Below, one piece after another: positions 34,091 through 43,085 of a stretch of DNA of 64,000 bases. Source of the DNA: DASSBG01 sp963800395 (lineage in GTDB: Bacteria > Pseudomonadota > Gammaproteobacteria > Xanthomonadales > Rhodanobacteraceae). The stretch's first letter is position 1; every line of letters begins with the position of its first letter. Below the pieces are notes generated by a model, which worked only from the letters and a program-made list of their open reading frames with translations, did no database searches and was not told the origin of the DNA. Position numbers and translations under genes: made by a program. The DNA is taken from assembly GCA_963800395.1 (NCBI GenBank), contig CAWDBD010000015.1, positions 1-64,000 on the forward strand, given 5' to 3'.

Positions 34091-35068
34091 TCAGCGCGGA
34101 TGCGGGGGCAGCATGAAGCGGGTGATGGCTTGAGCGGTAGCGTGGGGATTTTCCAGCATCGGCATGTGCGAGCAGCCAAACAGGGTGGTGACATCAATGC
34201 GCGGGCTGGCAGTCAGATCCTTGCGGAACACATCCACCGCATCGCTGCTGACAAGCTTGTCGTCATGGCACCACATCACCAGCGCCGGTTTGTCGATCCT
34301 CGGCAGCACGGATGGCAGGTCTCCGGACGCATCTGCCCGGGCCATCGCCGCAAAGCTGCGCTTGATCATGTCGAGGCGATCGGCGTTGCGTTTGACGAAC
34401 ACGTCCTCGATACGGCCGGGCAATTGCGGAGGATCGGCAAACGCCAGATCCATCACCTGCTCGAAGCCTGCCCGGTCGGTGTAGGCAAAGGGGTTGCGGC
34501 CTTCCTTGAGCGGCGACTTCAGATGATCCACCCCGCCGCTGTCGACAAAGCCCACGGCGGCGACGTGATCGAGGTGGTCGGCGGCATACAGCCCAGCGAT
34601 CAGGCCGCCCATGGAGTGACCAATCAGTACCAGGTTGCGCGGCGCCACGCGATCGATGAAACCGGCCAGACGTTTGGCTTGGGCGCGCGGGCCGTAGTCG
34701 GAACCGGGCACCGGCATGGATTGGCCCCAGCCCGGCAGGTCGGGAATCACCACGCGGAAATTGCCGGTCAGATCCCCGGCGACCCTGGTCCAGTTGTCGC
34801 GGCTGCCGCCGAAGCCGTGCAGCAGCACTATGGTCGGTCCGCTGCCGCCCTCGTAATAGACCCAATCCTGCCCGTCGACGCTGAGCTCATGGCTTTCCAG
34901 CCCGGCGGTACTGGCCTGACGCCATTCGACAACGCGCACGATCCATTGCGGCGCCAGCAGATAGACCCCGGCGGCAATCGCCACCAGGATCAGCAAAAGC
35001 ATGCCCAGCCCGCGCAGCCGTCGCCACAGCATTCTTTTCCAGGGTGAGCGGTCCGTTTGCGTGGCCAT
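34091..35068 (-). CDS. Alpha/beta-hydrolase with N-terminal membrane anchor
   Basis: 325 residues. A basic N-terminus followed by one membrane segment (LGMLLLILVAIAAGVYLLA) anchors the domain on the periplasmic side. The catalytic domain shows the oxyanion HGFGGSRDNW, nucleophile elbow LVLIGHSMGG, Asp in MWCHDDKLVSS and His in FGCSHMPMLENP. Resembles anchored lipases/esterases (LipA/monoglyceride-lipase-like); substrate unknown. Its start is 3 nt from the stop of the M1 peptidase gene, so the two are probably one transcript. Confidence 0.9.
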   Translation of the reverse strand: MATQTDRSPWKRMLWRRLRGLGMLLLILVAIAAGVYLLAPQWIVRVVEWRQASTAGLESHELSVDGQDWVYYEGGSGPTIVLLHGFGGSRDNWTRVAGDLTGNFRVVIPDLPGWGQSMPVPGSDYGPRAQAKRLAGFIDRVAPRNLVLIGHSMGGLIAGLYAADHLDHVAAVGFVDSGGVDHLKSPLKEGRNPFAYTDRAGFEQVMDLAFADPPQLPGRIEDVFVKRNADRLDMIKRSFAAMARADASGDLPSVLPRIDKPALVMWCHDDKLVSSDAVDVFRKDLTASPRIDVTTLFGCSHMPMLENPHATAQAITRFMLPPHPR

Positions 35069-35071
35069 GAT

Positions 35072-36985
35072 CTACTGATCTGACGTTTCTTTTGTGAGCT
35101 TCTTTTTCGCTTTGGCGATGATCGACTCGACTGCGCGCTGGGTCATCGGGTGGTAGCCGGGTTTGGCTTTGGCGTAGACCTTCTCAGCGAATGCCAGGCC
35201 GTCCGGCGTCTTCGCCAGTGCCTTGTACAGCGGCATGGTGAGGTACAGGCGGCCGATGCGGGTCATGTGTTCAGCGGCGGCCTTCCACACCGCCTTGTCG
35301 CCGGCGGCGATGGCGTGGCTGTACCAGCGCATGCCGATTTCTCCGTTGGGCGTGCCGGTGAGGTGGAAGGTCTTGTCCAGCGCCCTGATCTTTCCCAGCG
35401 GGGTCTTGTCGGGCAGGCCGTCGAGGAAGTACATCCACTCCTGGGTGTTCCATGCGCGCGTGTCCAGCTTCTCCGGGCTGCGCTTGTCGAGGAAGTACGT
35501 GTCGATGTCGGTGGCGGCCAGCGTGCCGGCCAGGAAGGCCTGGCGCTGCTTGTCGATAAGGTCGAAGTTGGGTGAGTCGGGCAGTTTGGCGTTCTCGGGG
35601 ATGCTGGTGCCGTAGACCCATGCCTTCACCTCGGCCCAGCTCATTTTGCCGGGGTATTTGTCGATCAGGTTCGGCTTCAGGTATGCCAGCATCTGTTCGG
35701 TGTTGATGCTCTGGAAGGCGAAGTGATTGAAATAACCTTTCAGGTACTGGTCAAAGACCTCGCGTCCGAAGCGCTTCTCCAGTGTGCGCAGAAACCATGA
35801 GCCCTTGTCGTAGGCGACATCGGACAGGTTGTCGTTGGCGCCCACGCTGCGCGGGTCCGGCGCCAGCTTCTGACTGTTCTTCGGCATGTCGCCGATGCTT
35901 TTTTGCAGTGCGCGGGCCGACAGCAGTACTTCCTCGTTGGCCAGGGCCTTGCCGTACAGGGCCTCGGTGATGCGGCCCTGGACATAGGTGGTAAAGCCCT
36001 CGTTGAGCCAGATGTTGCGCCAGCTTGAGGAGGTGACCAGGTTGCCCGACCAGGAATGCGCGAGTTCGTGCGCGATCAGCGAGACCAGGCTCTTGTCGCC
36101 GACGATGGCTGTGGGCGTGGCGAAGGTCATGTTGGGGTTTTCCATGCCGCCGTAGGGGAACGAGGGCGGCAGCACCAGGATGTCGTAGCGGCCCCAGCGG
36201 TAGGGACCGTAGAGCGTTTCAGCCGCCTCGATCATCTTCTCGGTGTCCTCGAACTCGTGCGCGGCCTTGGCGACCACGGACGGCTCGGCATACACGGCGC
36301 TGCGCGGGCCGGTCTCGCGCACGGCGATGTCACCGGCGGCAATCGCCATCAGATAGGAAGGGATGGGTTTCGGCTGCTCGAAGCTGAAGTCGCCATCCAG
36401 CGGATGCCCGGCCTCGTTGATCGCACTCATCAGTACGCGGATATTCTTTGGCGCGGTGACGTGCGCGCTGTAGGTGAAGCGGATGGCCGGCGAATCCTGC
36501 AGCGGAATCCACGAGCGCGCGTGGATGGATTCGGACTGCGAAAACATGAACGGATGCTTCTTGTCTGCCGTCTGTTCCTTGCTCAGCCATTGCAGTCCCG
36601 ATGCCGTGGGTGCCGTGACGTAGGCGATCCGCACATGGTGCGGGTGATCCGGAGCGCTAATCGTGAGTTTGCTGCCCAGGTCCTTGTCCGGTGCAGCCAG
36701 GCTGTACGTGAGCCGATGGCTGCTGCCGTCGTCGGCAAGCGCACGGACGCTGGCGATACGCAGTTGGCGCGTGTCGAGCACCAGGTTTTCCGCGCCGGGA
36801 TCCTTCCACTCCAGAGTGAGGGTCGCATCGCCGCGCAACTGCTTGCGCGAGAAGTCCATCGCCAGGTCCAGGGCGAGATGGGTGGTGACCACCTTGTCCG
36901 GCTGCGCATACGAATGCGGATCAGCAGCCGTTGCAGTCAAGGGCAGGACCAGCGCCGCGAGGGCCAGAATGAAGAATGCGCGCAT
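35072..36985 (-). CDS. M1 family aminopeptidase, leukotriene A4 hydrolase-like
   Basis: 637 residues with signal peptide MRAFFILALAALVLPLTATA. N-terminal beta domain, then the exopeptidase motif YGGMENPN and the zinc site HELAHSWSGNL with the third ligand in NEGFTTYVQGRI. C-terminal alpha-helical HEAT-like domain. The spacing and DSPAIRFTYSAHVTAPKNIRVLMS are typical of the LTA4H/aminopeptidase B branch. A periplasmic broad-specificity aminopeptidase is likely. First gene of a two-gene unit with the anchored hydrolase. Its leader faces the REP array downstream of hrpB. Confidence 0.94.
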   Translation of the reverse strand: MRAFFILALAALVLPLTATAADPHSYAQPDKVVTTHLALDLAMDFSRKQLRGDATLTLEWKDPGAENLVLDTRQLRIASVRALADDGSSHRLTYSLAAPDKDLGSKLTISAPDHPHHVRIAYVTAPTASGLQWLSKEQTADKKHPFMFSQSESIHARSWIPLQDSPAIRFTYSAHVTAPKNIRVLMSAINEAGHPLDGDFSFEQPKPIPSYLMAIAAGDIAVRETGPRSAVYAEPSVVAKAAHEFEDTEKMIEAAETLYGPYRWGRYDILVLPPSFPYGGMENPNMTFATPTAIVGDKSLVSLIAHELAHSWSGNLVTSSSWRNIWLNEGFTTYVQGRITEALYGKALANEEVLLSARALQKSIGDMPKNSQKLAPDPRSVGANDNLSDVAYDKGSWFLRTLEKRFGREVFDQYLKGYFNHFAFQSINTEQMLAYLKPNLIDKYPGKMSWAEVKAWVYGTSIPENAKLPDSPNFDLIDKQRQAFLAGTLAATDIDTYFLDKRSPEKLDTRAWNTQEWMYFLDGLPDKTPLGKIRALDKTFHLTGTPNGEIGMRWYSHAIAAGDKAVWKAAAEHMTRIGRLYLTMPLYKALAKTPDGLAFAEKVYAKAKPGYHPMTQRAVESIIAKAKKKLTKETSDQ

Positions 36986-37104
36986 ATCGACACGTCTCGG
37001 TGTGCATGAATGGGCCAGTATGCCAGTTCCGTGCCGGATTCTCGTGGGTCATTCGGCACAGTGGTGCGGGTGGCGGAGCATCGCGCCACGGTGCGCTTTT
37101 CCGG

Positions 37105-37654
37105 GCAGGGTGCTGCTGAGTGCAACGAAGCGCACCAGGGCGCATCACGCCACGGTGCGCTTCACTTCGTTCAGCAGCACCCTACGTGTAGCGAAGCGCA
37201 CCAGTGGGACGGCATGCTGCGGTGCGCTTCACTTTGTTCAGCAGCACCCTACGTGTAGCGAAGCGCACCAGTGGGACGGCATGCTGCGGTGCGCTTCACT
37301 TCGTTCAGCAGCACCCTACGTGTAGCGAAGCGCACCAGTGGGACGGCATGCTGCGGTGCGCTTCACTTTGTTCAGCAGCACCCTACGTGTAGCGAAGCGC
37401 ACCAGTGGGACGGCATGCTGCGGTGCGCTTCACTTTGTTCAGCAGCACCCTACGTGTAGCGAAGCGCACCAGTGGGACGGCATGCTGCGGTGCGCTTCAC
37501 TTTGTTCAGCAGCACCCTACGTGTAGCGAAGCGCACCAGTGGGACGGCATGCTGCGGTGCGCTTCACTTCGTTCAGCAGCACCCTACGTGGGGCGGGGCG
37601 CAACAATGGGACGGCATGCTGCGGTGCGCTTCACTTTGTTCAGCGGTGCCCTAC
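37105..37654. repeat. REP array D: one REP plus eight tandem 67-bp REP modules
   Basis: A plus-orientation REP with GCAG foot (37105-37136) precedes eight minus-orientation REPs starting at 37154, 37221, 37288, 37355, 37422, 37489, 37556 and 37623, exactly 67 nt apart. Between them is GTGTAGCGAAGCGCACC (a truncated inverted REP arm) and the spacer AGTGGGACGGCATGCTGC. Modules are nearly identical: the only recurring change in modules 1-6 is a C/T in CACTTCG/CACTTTG; modules 7 and 8 have diverged downstream halves. As 67 is not a multiple of 3, the array is open in rotating frames and creates spurious short reading frames. It ends inside the hrpB stop codon. Confidence 0.95.
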
Positions 37655-40164
37655 GCTTGGCTTTTTGGCTTGCGCCGGGTTCGGGCGGTGGCCGTCGCGC
37701 TCATGGGGTCTTCGGGCCACGGATGTTTGGGGTAGCGGCCGCGCAGGTCCTTGCGTACATCGGGATAGGTGTTGCGCCAGAAGCTGGCCAGGTCGCGAGT
37801 CACCTGCATGGGTCGGCGGGCCGGCGACAGCAGATGCAGGGTCAGGTGCAGGCGCCCACCGGCGATGGTCGGGGTCTCGCCAAGTCCGAACAGCTCCTGC
37901 AGTTTCACGGCCAGCACCGGTGCTGCGGGGTCCGCGTAATCAATGCGGTGGCTGTGACCGCTTGGGACCTTGATGCGCTCGGGCAGCATGCGTTCAAGCA
38001 GGTGTCGCTGTTCATGGTCGAGAAGGGCGCGCAGCGCGTCGGCCAGGCTTGCGGAGGAAAGCGCCGAAAGCGAGCGGCATGAGGCCAGCCAGGGTCCCAG
38101 CCAGGCATCGACGCTGCTGACAAGGCTGGCTTCGTCGGTGCGCGGCAGCCCGGCGTCAGGCATGCACGTGTGCAGGCAGGCCATGCGCTGGCGCAACTGG
38201 ATGCTGTCGCGGTCCCAGGGCAGGCTTTCGAGTCCCTTGCGACGGATGGCGTCGAGCAGTGCCGCGTGGCGATCGTCATCGCTCACGGCCACAGGCTCTG
38301 ATTCCAGTACCAGTTGCCCGAAGCGTTTCTCCACAAAGGCCTCGGGGGCCTGCCGCTGTTCATTCCAGCGGCTTGTGCGACGTTCGTTGAAGGTGTCGGG
38401 AAACAAGGCCTCCAGCCGCTCGTCATCGAAGGGGGTGGCCGTGAGAATGCGGCTGTCTCCGGTAGCCAGATGCAGGTCAATGGCCAGTAGCCAGGGTTCG
38501 CCGCGCAGCGCGCTTTGTTCATGCAGGTATGCGCCGCGACCGTTGGCAAGCTGGTAGCGCAGCGGGTCAGCGGGATCGGCACGTGCGACGCGATCAGGAA
38601 AAGCCGGCAAAAGCAGGTTGCCGACATGCAACGGACCGGCCATACCCGAGGGACGCTGGCGCGTGTCGAGGCGGCGGCGCCAGCCCTGTGCCGTTTTCTC
38701 GATGGCAGACAAGGCGCCGGTATCTGCACCCTGGTCGCGCGTGGCGCGTGCGCCACCGTCACGCCACGTATGCAAGGCAGCCAGCCGTTGCCGGAAGTCG
38801 TCGTCGCTGGCCGATGCGCCACGCAGGGGCGAGCGCGATTCCAGCAAGGCCAGCATGTCGGCGATGAGGCCGAGTTGCCGATCTTCCGCAGCGCAGATGG
38901 CGGCGGCAAGTCGCGGTGCCGCGCCGGTATCGAGCATGCGTCTGCCCAATGGGGTGATGCGGTGATCGTGATCCAGTGCGCCCAGCCGCATCAGCAGTTC
39001 CCTGGCCTGTGCCATCGCGGCAGGCGGTGGTGCTGTCAGCCATTCCAGTTCAGTGTTGCCCCAGGCCGCCAGTTCCAGCGCCAGCGACGACAGGTCGGCC
39101 TGCTCGATCTCGGCGCGTCGCTCGGCCTCCAGGCGCCGGCTTTCGGGCCACAGACGCAAGGCCATGCCGGGCGCGACGCGGCCGGCGCGGCCAGCACGCT
39201 GGCCGGCCGAGGCCTGGCTGATCTGTACCGTTTCCAGACGCGTCAGGCCGCTGCGCGGGTCAAAGCGCGGCTCGCGCGCCAGGCCAAGATCGATCACGCT
39301 GCGGATGCCCGGCAAGGTGACGCTGGACTCGGCCACGTTGGTGGCCAGGATGACATGGCGCGTGCCGGGCTCTGCGGCCTCCAGAACAGCGCGCTGCTGC
39401 GCCAGCGGCAGGCTGCCGTGCAGCGGCAGCACACTCACGTCCGGATCATCAATCCGCCCTGCAAGCATGCGCTGCGCGCGATGGATCTCGCGCTGGCCTG
39501 GCAGAAACACAAGCACGTCGCCATCATTCTCGCGGATGACCTGTGGCAGCAGTCGGGCCAGTTGTGCCAGTGGCGCCTCGCGAGCGCGTGCTGGCGGGTA
39601 GCGGATATCGACCGGGTGGCTGCGTCCCTCGCTGCAAAGCTGCGGCGCGCCCAGCCATGCAGCCAGTCGTTCGCCGTCGAGTGTGGCCGACATCAGTACC
39701 AGACGCAGATCCGGACGCAATTCCGCCTGCACGTCCCGCGCCATGGCAATGCCCAGGTCGGCGGCGAGGTGACGTTCGTGAAATTCGTCGAACAGGACCG
39801 CACCGACCCCGTCAAGACCGGGATCAGCCTGCAGCATGCGCGTGAATATGCCTTCGGTCACCACCTCGATACGGGTGGCATCGCTGACCCGGTTCTCGAA
39901 GCGGATGCGAAAGCCGATGCTCTGGCCGACCGCCTCACCGCGCTGCCGGGCCATGAAGCCGGCCGCGGCGCGCGCGGCCAGCCGGCGTGGTTCCAGCATC
40001 AGGATGCGACGACCGCCGAGCCACTCGCAATCGAGCAGCGCTGGCGGCACGCCGGTGGTCTTGCCCGCGCCCGGCGGCGCTTCCAGTACCAGCCGGGTAT
40101 GCGTGTTCAGCGTTTCCCTGATTGCGGGAAGCAATGCCGCGATGGGCAGTTGGTCATTACCCAT
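37651..40164 (-). CDS. hrpB: ATP-dependent helicase HrpB
   Basis: 837 residues. DEAH/RHA-type helicase with Walker A EAPPGAGKTTGVP, motif II DEFHERH, motif III MSATLDG, and the C-terminal HrpB domain with RYPKHPWPEDP near the end. E. coli HrpB has no firmly known role. It follows the secreted-protein gene by 15 nt in the same direction. The stop TAG (37651-37653 on the minus strand) coincides with the GTAG foot of the last REP, so the C-terminal end TRRKPKSQA may have been set by the repeat. Confidence 0.95.
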   Translation of the reverse strand: MGNDQLPIAALLPAIRETLNTHTRLVLEAPPGAGKTTGVPPALLDCEWLGGRRILMLEPRRLAARAAAGFMARQRGEAVGQSIGFRIRFENRVSDATRIEVVTEGIFTRMLQADPGLDGVGAVLFDEFHERHLAADLGIAMARDVQAELRPDLRLVLMSATLDGERLAAWLGAPQLCSEGRSHPVDIRYPPARAREAPLAQLARLLPQVIRENDGDVLVFLPGQREIHRAQRMLAGRIDDPDVSVLPLHGSLPLAQQRAVLEAAEPGTRHVILATNVAESSVTLPGIRSVIDLGLAREPRFDPRSGLTRLETVQISQASAGQRAGRAGRVAPGMALRLWPESRRLEAERRAEIEQADLSSLALELAAWGNTELEWLTAPPPAAMAQARELLMRLGALDHDHRITPLGRRMLDTGAAPRLAAAICAAEDRQLGLIADMLALLESRSPLRGASASDDDFRQRLAALHTWRDGGARATRDQGADTGALSAIEKTAQGWRRRLDTRQRPSGMAGPLHVGNLLLPAFPDRVARADPADPLRYQLANGRGAYLHEQSALRGEPWLLAIDLHLATGDSRILTATPFDDERLEALFPDTFNERRTSRWNEQRQAPEAFVEKRFGQLVLESEPVAVSDDDRHAALLDAIRRKGLESLPWDRDSIQLRQRMACLHTCMPDAGLPRTDEASLVSSVDAWLGPWLASCRSLSALSSASLADALRALLDHEQRHLLERMLPERIKVPSGHSHRIDYADPAAPVLAVKLQELFGLGETPTIAGGRLHLTLHLLSPARRPMQVTRDLASFWRNTYPDVRKDLRGRYPKHPWPEDPMSATATARTRRKPKSQA

Positions 40165-40179
40165 CGCCTGATGCAGTAC

Positions 40180-41373
40180 CTATTCGCAGGTCATGCCGTT
40201 GGCGTTGCCCAGGCGATTCCAGGTACGGGTGCCGCTGCCCTGCGGCACGAACGACGGCAGGCCCGAGTTGGACTGATAGCTGAATTGCATGCGATTGCAG
40301 TTGTTCCACTGGAAGGTAATGGTACCCCAGATGTGGCCTGGTGCCTGACTGCCGAAGTTGCCGGCAAAGCCGCCACCGTCGCGATAACCGACCGCGGTGG
40401 CAGTGACCGAACGAGCACCGGGCTGGAACTGGGCATCGCCGCTAATCCAGAATGGTCTGCCATCAGGCCCGAAGGTGAACCAGTTGAATTGCAGGGAGTA
40501 CAGACCACTCTGCGACTGCTCATACACCTGAACCATCATGCCTTCGCCGCTGTGGGCGGAGTCGTAGTAGTTGTTGGTCATGTAGCCATTGATCGGCAAG
40601 GGCTCATTGGCCGTCGGATAGCCACCCGATGAGGGTACGTAGGGCGGCACGTTGATGGTGTACTGGTGGGTGCCGCCGTCGTTGATGAAATTGTCCATGC
40701 GCAGTGCGAATCCCTGGGTGTAGTCCAGGAACGGGCGGTTGGCTATCGGGTAGTCCTCGAGCACGTACGTGGTCGAGTCCACCATGGCCGAATCGGTGGG
40801 TGTCCACGACACGATGGTGTCGGGCTCGGGTGCCAGGCGCGGCAGATCGTCGCCATTGGCATCGTCGAATTGCACCGATCCCTGCGCCACTCTGACACCA
40901 GGGAAGGCCACGTACTGGTTGCTGTCGCCCTCGTGGGCACTGCCGCGCTGGATGCGCAGCAGGGTGATGGCGTTGTCGTACTGGGAGGAGCTGCACGGGA
41001 TGCGCCAGATGGTTACCGTGACCGGTTCACGAACGTAGCCACGCAGTGTCTGGTTGTAGGACGCCATGTCCATCTGTTTCGTGTACAGGGGGCCGGTAGG
41101 CGTTATCGGCAGGGGATCGGCCATGCAGCTTGGCGGGTAGGTGCGATACGGGTTTGCGTAGGGGCCATTGGTGCCGCCGTAGCCATCGCCCAGGGCATAG
41201 GTCTGGTTGCCGTCCTGGTGGCGCGGCGCATGGCGCATGTCCAGAATCCTTTTCTGTTGCACCTGTTCGGCATGCGCGGCCTGCGTATTGCGCTGGACCT
41301 GCTGCGCGGCGTGCGCGGGCAGGGTTGCGAGCAGCAGAAGGCTGGCGAAGGTCAGTAGCGGTATGGATTTCAT
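40180..41373 (-). CDS. Secreted protein of unknown function
   Basis: 397 residues from ATG 41373 with signal peptide MKSIPLLTFASLLLLATLPAHA. The longer frame upstream is not coding. The mature protein is rich in Asn, Gly, Tyr and Thr. The C-terminal third has a motif found in many secreted proteins of this order: YYDSAHSGEGMMVQVYE, then LQFNWFTFGPDGRPFWISG and TITFQWNNCNRMQFSY. Paired Cys suggest disulphides. No enzymatic motif was recognised. It is probably co-transcribed with hrpB. Confidence 0.85.
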   Translation of the reverse strand: MKSIPLLTFASLLLLATLPAHAAQQVQRNTQAAHAEQVQQKRILDMRHAPRHQDGNQTYALGDGYGGTNGPYANPYRTYPPSCMADPLPITPTGPLYTKQMDMASYNQTLRGYVREPVTVTIWRIPCSSSQYDNAITLLRIQRGSAHEGDSNQYVAFPGVRVAQGSVQFDDANGDDLPRLAPEPDTIVSWTPTDSAMVDSTTYVLEDYPIANRPFLDYTQGFALRMDNFINDGGTHQYTINVPPYVPSSGGYPTANEPLPINGYMTNNYYDSAHSGEGMMVQVYEQSQSGLYSLQFNWFTFGPDGRPFWISGDAQFQPGARSVTATAVGYRDGGGFAGNFGSQAPGHIWGTITFQWNNCNRMQFSYQSNSGLPSFVPQGSGTRTWNRLGNANGMTCE

Positions 41374-41472
41374 TCGGCAAGTCCCCGAGCGTGATTTGCC
41401 ACGATAATGTCGGTCCGGCGGTGAACTTCTTGTGAATCGGCGATAATTGCCGTTTTCGGGCGGCGTCACCTC

Positions 41473-42261
41473 ATGCAACTTGTCGATATCGGAGCCAATC
41501 TCACCCATGATTCGTTTGACCCGGACCGCAGCGCGGTACTGGAGCGCGCGCGAGAGCAGGGTGTCGTGCAAATGATGGTAACCGGCGCCAGCCGGGAAGG
41601 CAGCGAGGCGGCACTGGCTCTGGCACGCGCCCATCCGGGCCGCCTGTATGCCACCGCGGGAGTACACCCGCACCATGCGCGCGACTATGACGACGCCACC
41701 GATGCGCGGCTGCGCGAGCTGCTGCGTGAGCCGGAAGTCCGCGCGGCAGGCGAAACGGGGCTCGACTATCATCGAAACTTCTCTCCTCGGGACGCCCAGA
41801 TCAGCGCTTTCGAGCGGCAACTGGCGATGGCCATCGACTGCGGCAAGCCGTTGTTCCTGCATCAGCGCGACGCACATGATGATTTCCTCGCATGCCTCGA
41901 TGCGGTGCGGGGGCAGCTGGTTGCCGTGGTGGTGCACTGCTTCACCGCGGATCGTGTGGAGTTGGAGCATTACCTGGAACGCGATTTTCATATCGGCATC
42001 ACCGGCTGGATCTGCGATGAGCGTCGCGGCCATCACTTGCGAGATATTGTGGGCATGATCCCGCCCCATCGCCTGATGATAGAGACCGATGCGCCCTATC
42101 TGCTGCCCCGCGATTTGCCGCACAAGGTCTCAAGCCGGCGCAATGAGCCCATGTACCTCAGGCACATATGCGAGGCAGTGGCTGCCGCGCGTGGCGAGAC
42201 ACCGGAGCAGACCGCAGCGGCCAGCACTGCCACGGCGCGCGCTTTCTTTGCACTCGATTGA
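41473..42261 (+). CDS. tatD: TatD family metal-dependent hydrolase
   Basis: 262 residues. TIM-barrel deoxyribonuclease of the TatD family. Metal ligands are visible in DIGANLTHDSFD (rather than the usual HxH of YcfH), AAGETGLDYHRNFS, PLFLHQRDAHDDF, VVHCFTADRVE and MIETDAPYLLPRDLP. The DIGANLTH opening and YLLPRDL are specific for TatD proper. The 99-nt gap to the divergent secreted-protein gene contains GATAAT-like promoter sequence. Confidence 0.94.
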   Translation: MQLVDIGANLTHDSFDPDRSAVLERAREQGVVQMMVTGASREGSEAALALARAHPGRLYATAGVHPHHARDYDDATDARLRELLREPEVRAAGETGLDYHRNFSPRDAQISAFERQLAMAIDCGKPLFLHQRDAHDDFLACLDAVRGQLVAVVVHCFTADRVELEHYLERDFHIGITGWICDERRGHHLRDIVGMIPPHRLMIETDAPYLLPRDLPHKVSSRRNEPMYLRHICEAVAAARGETPEQTAAASTATARAFFALD

Positions 42262-42305
42262 GGGGAAGAACGCGACGCACTGTGGCGTGCCTATGCACTT
42301 CCCGA

Positions 42306-43085
42306 TCAGCTGCGCATGCCGTAGCCGCGCTCCAGCAGGAACAGGCTGACACCGCCCAGCACCACGGCAAAACCGATCATGACCGCATAGGCGATCCACA
42401 GGCTGACGTCGCTGATGCCGAGTACGCCGTAGCGGAAGGTATTGACCATGTACAGGATGGGGTTGGCATGGCTGATTGCGCGCCACGGTTGTCCCAGCAT
42501 GTCGATCGAGTAGAACACCCCGCCCAGGTAGGTCAGTGGGGCCAGCACGAAGGTCGGGATGATGACGATGTCGTCAAACTTCTGCGCGAATACCGCGTTG
42601 ATGAAGCCGGCCAGTGCAAACACGATCGAGGTCAGCAGTGCGGTAGTGAGCGTGACCAGCGGGTGCGCCAGGCCCAGATCGGTGAAGAACAGCGCGATCA
42701 GGATCACGATGATGCCTACCGCGATGCCGCGCACCATGGCACCCATCACGTAACCGGCAAGGATCACCCAGCTGGGCATCGGCGAGACCAGCATCTCCTC
42801 GACATAGCGCCCGAACTTGGAGCCGAAAAAGGAACTGGTGATGTTGCCGTAGCTGTTCTGAATGATGCTCATCATGACCAGGCCGGGCGCGATGAACTGC
42901 ATGTAGCTGAAGCCGTGCTCGATCTCGCCGATGCGGCTGCCGATCAGGGTACCGAAAATCACGAAATAGAGCGTCATCGTGATGGCCGGGGGAATCAGGG
43001 TCTGCGTCCAGATACGCGTGATGCGCATCACTTCGCGGCGAAAAATGGTGCCCAGCGCGGTCAGGTTGTTGCTTGCCGAATTCAT
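42306..43085 (-). CDS. ABC-2 type transporter permease, YadH-like
   Basis: 259 residues with six predicted membrane segments and the family sequence SSSFFGSKFGRYVEEMLVSP replaced here by ITSSFFGSKFGRYVEEML. PAITMTLYFVIFGTLIGSRIG and FIAPGLVMMSIIQNSYGN match the YadH branch of ABC-2 permeases. Substrate unknown. It overlaps the ATPase gene by 4 nt and is co-translated with it. Confidence 0.93.
   Translation of the reverse strand: MNSASNNLTALGTIFRREVMRITRIWTQTLIPPAITMTLYFVIFGTLIGSRIGEIEHGFSYMQFIAPGLVMMSIIQNSYGNITSSFFGSKFGRYVEEMLVSPMPSWVILAGYVMGAMVRGIAVGIIVILIALFFTDLGLAHPLVTLTTALLTSIVFALAGFINAVFAQKFDDIVIIPTFVLAPLTYLGGVFYSIDMLGQPWRAISHANPILYMVNTFRYGVLGISDVSLWIAYAVMIGFAVVLGGVSLFLLERGYGMRS

Noticed and set aside
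37154..37654. Regularly spaced repeats resembling a CRISPR array
   Set aside because: The whole 67-bp unit including the spacer is repeated, so there are no unique spacers, and no cas genes are nearby.
37204..37735. Series of 62-87 aa reading frames with near-identical products (MGRHAAVRF..., CASLCSAAPYV)
   Set aside because: They are translations of the 67-bp REP array; because 67 is not a multiple of three the same DNA is open in all rotating frames, and none has a ribosome-binding site.
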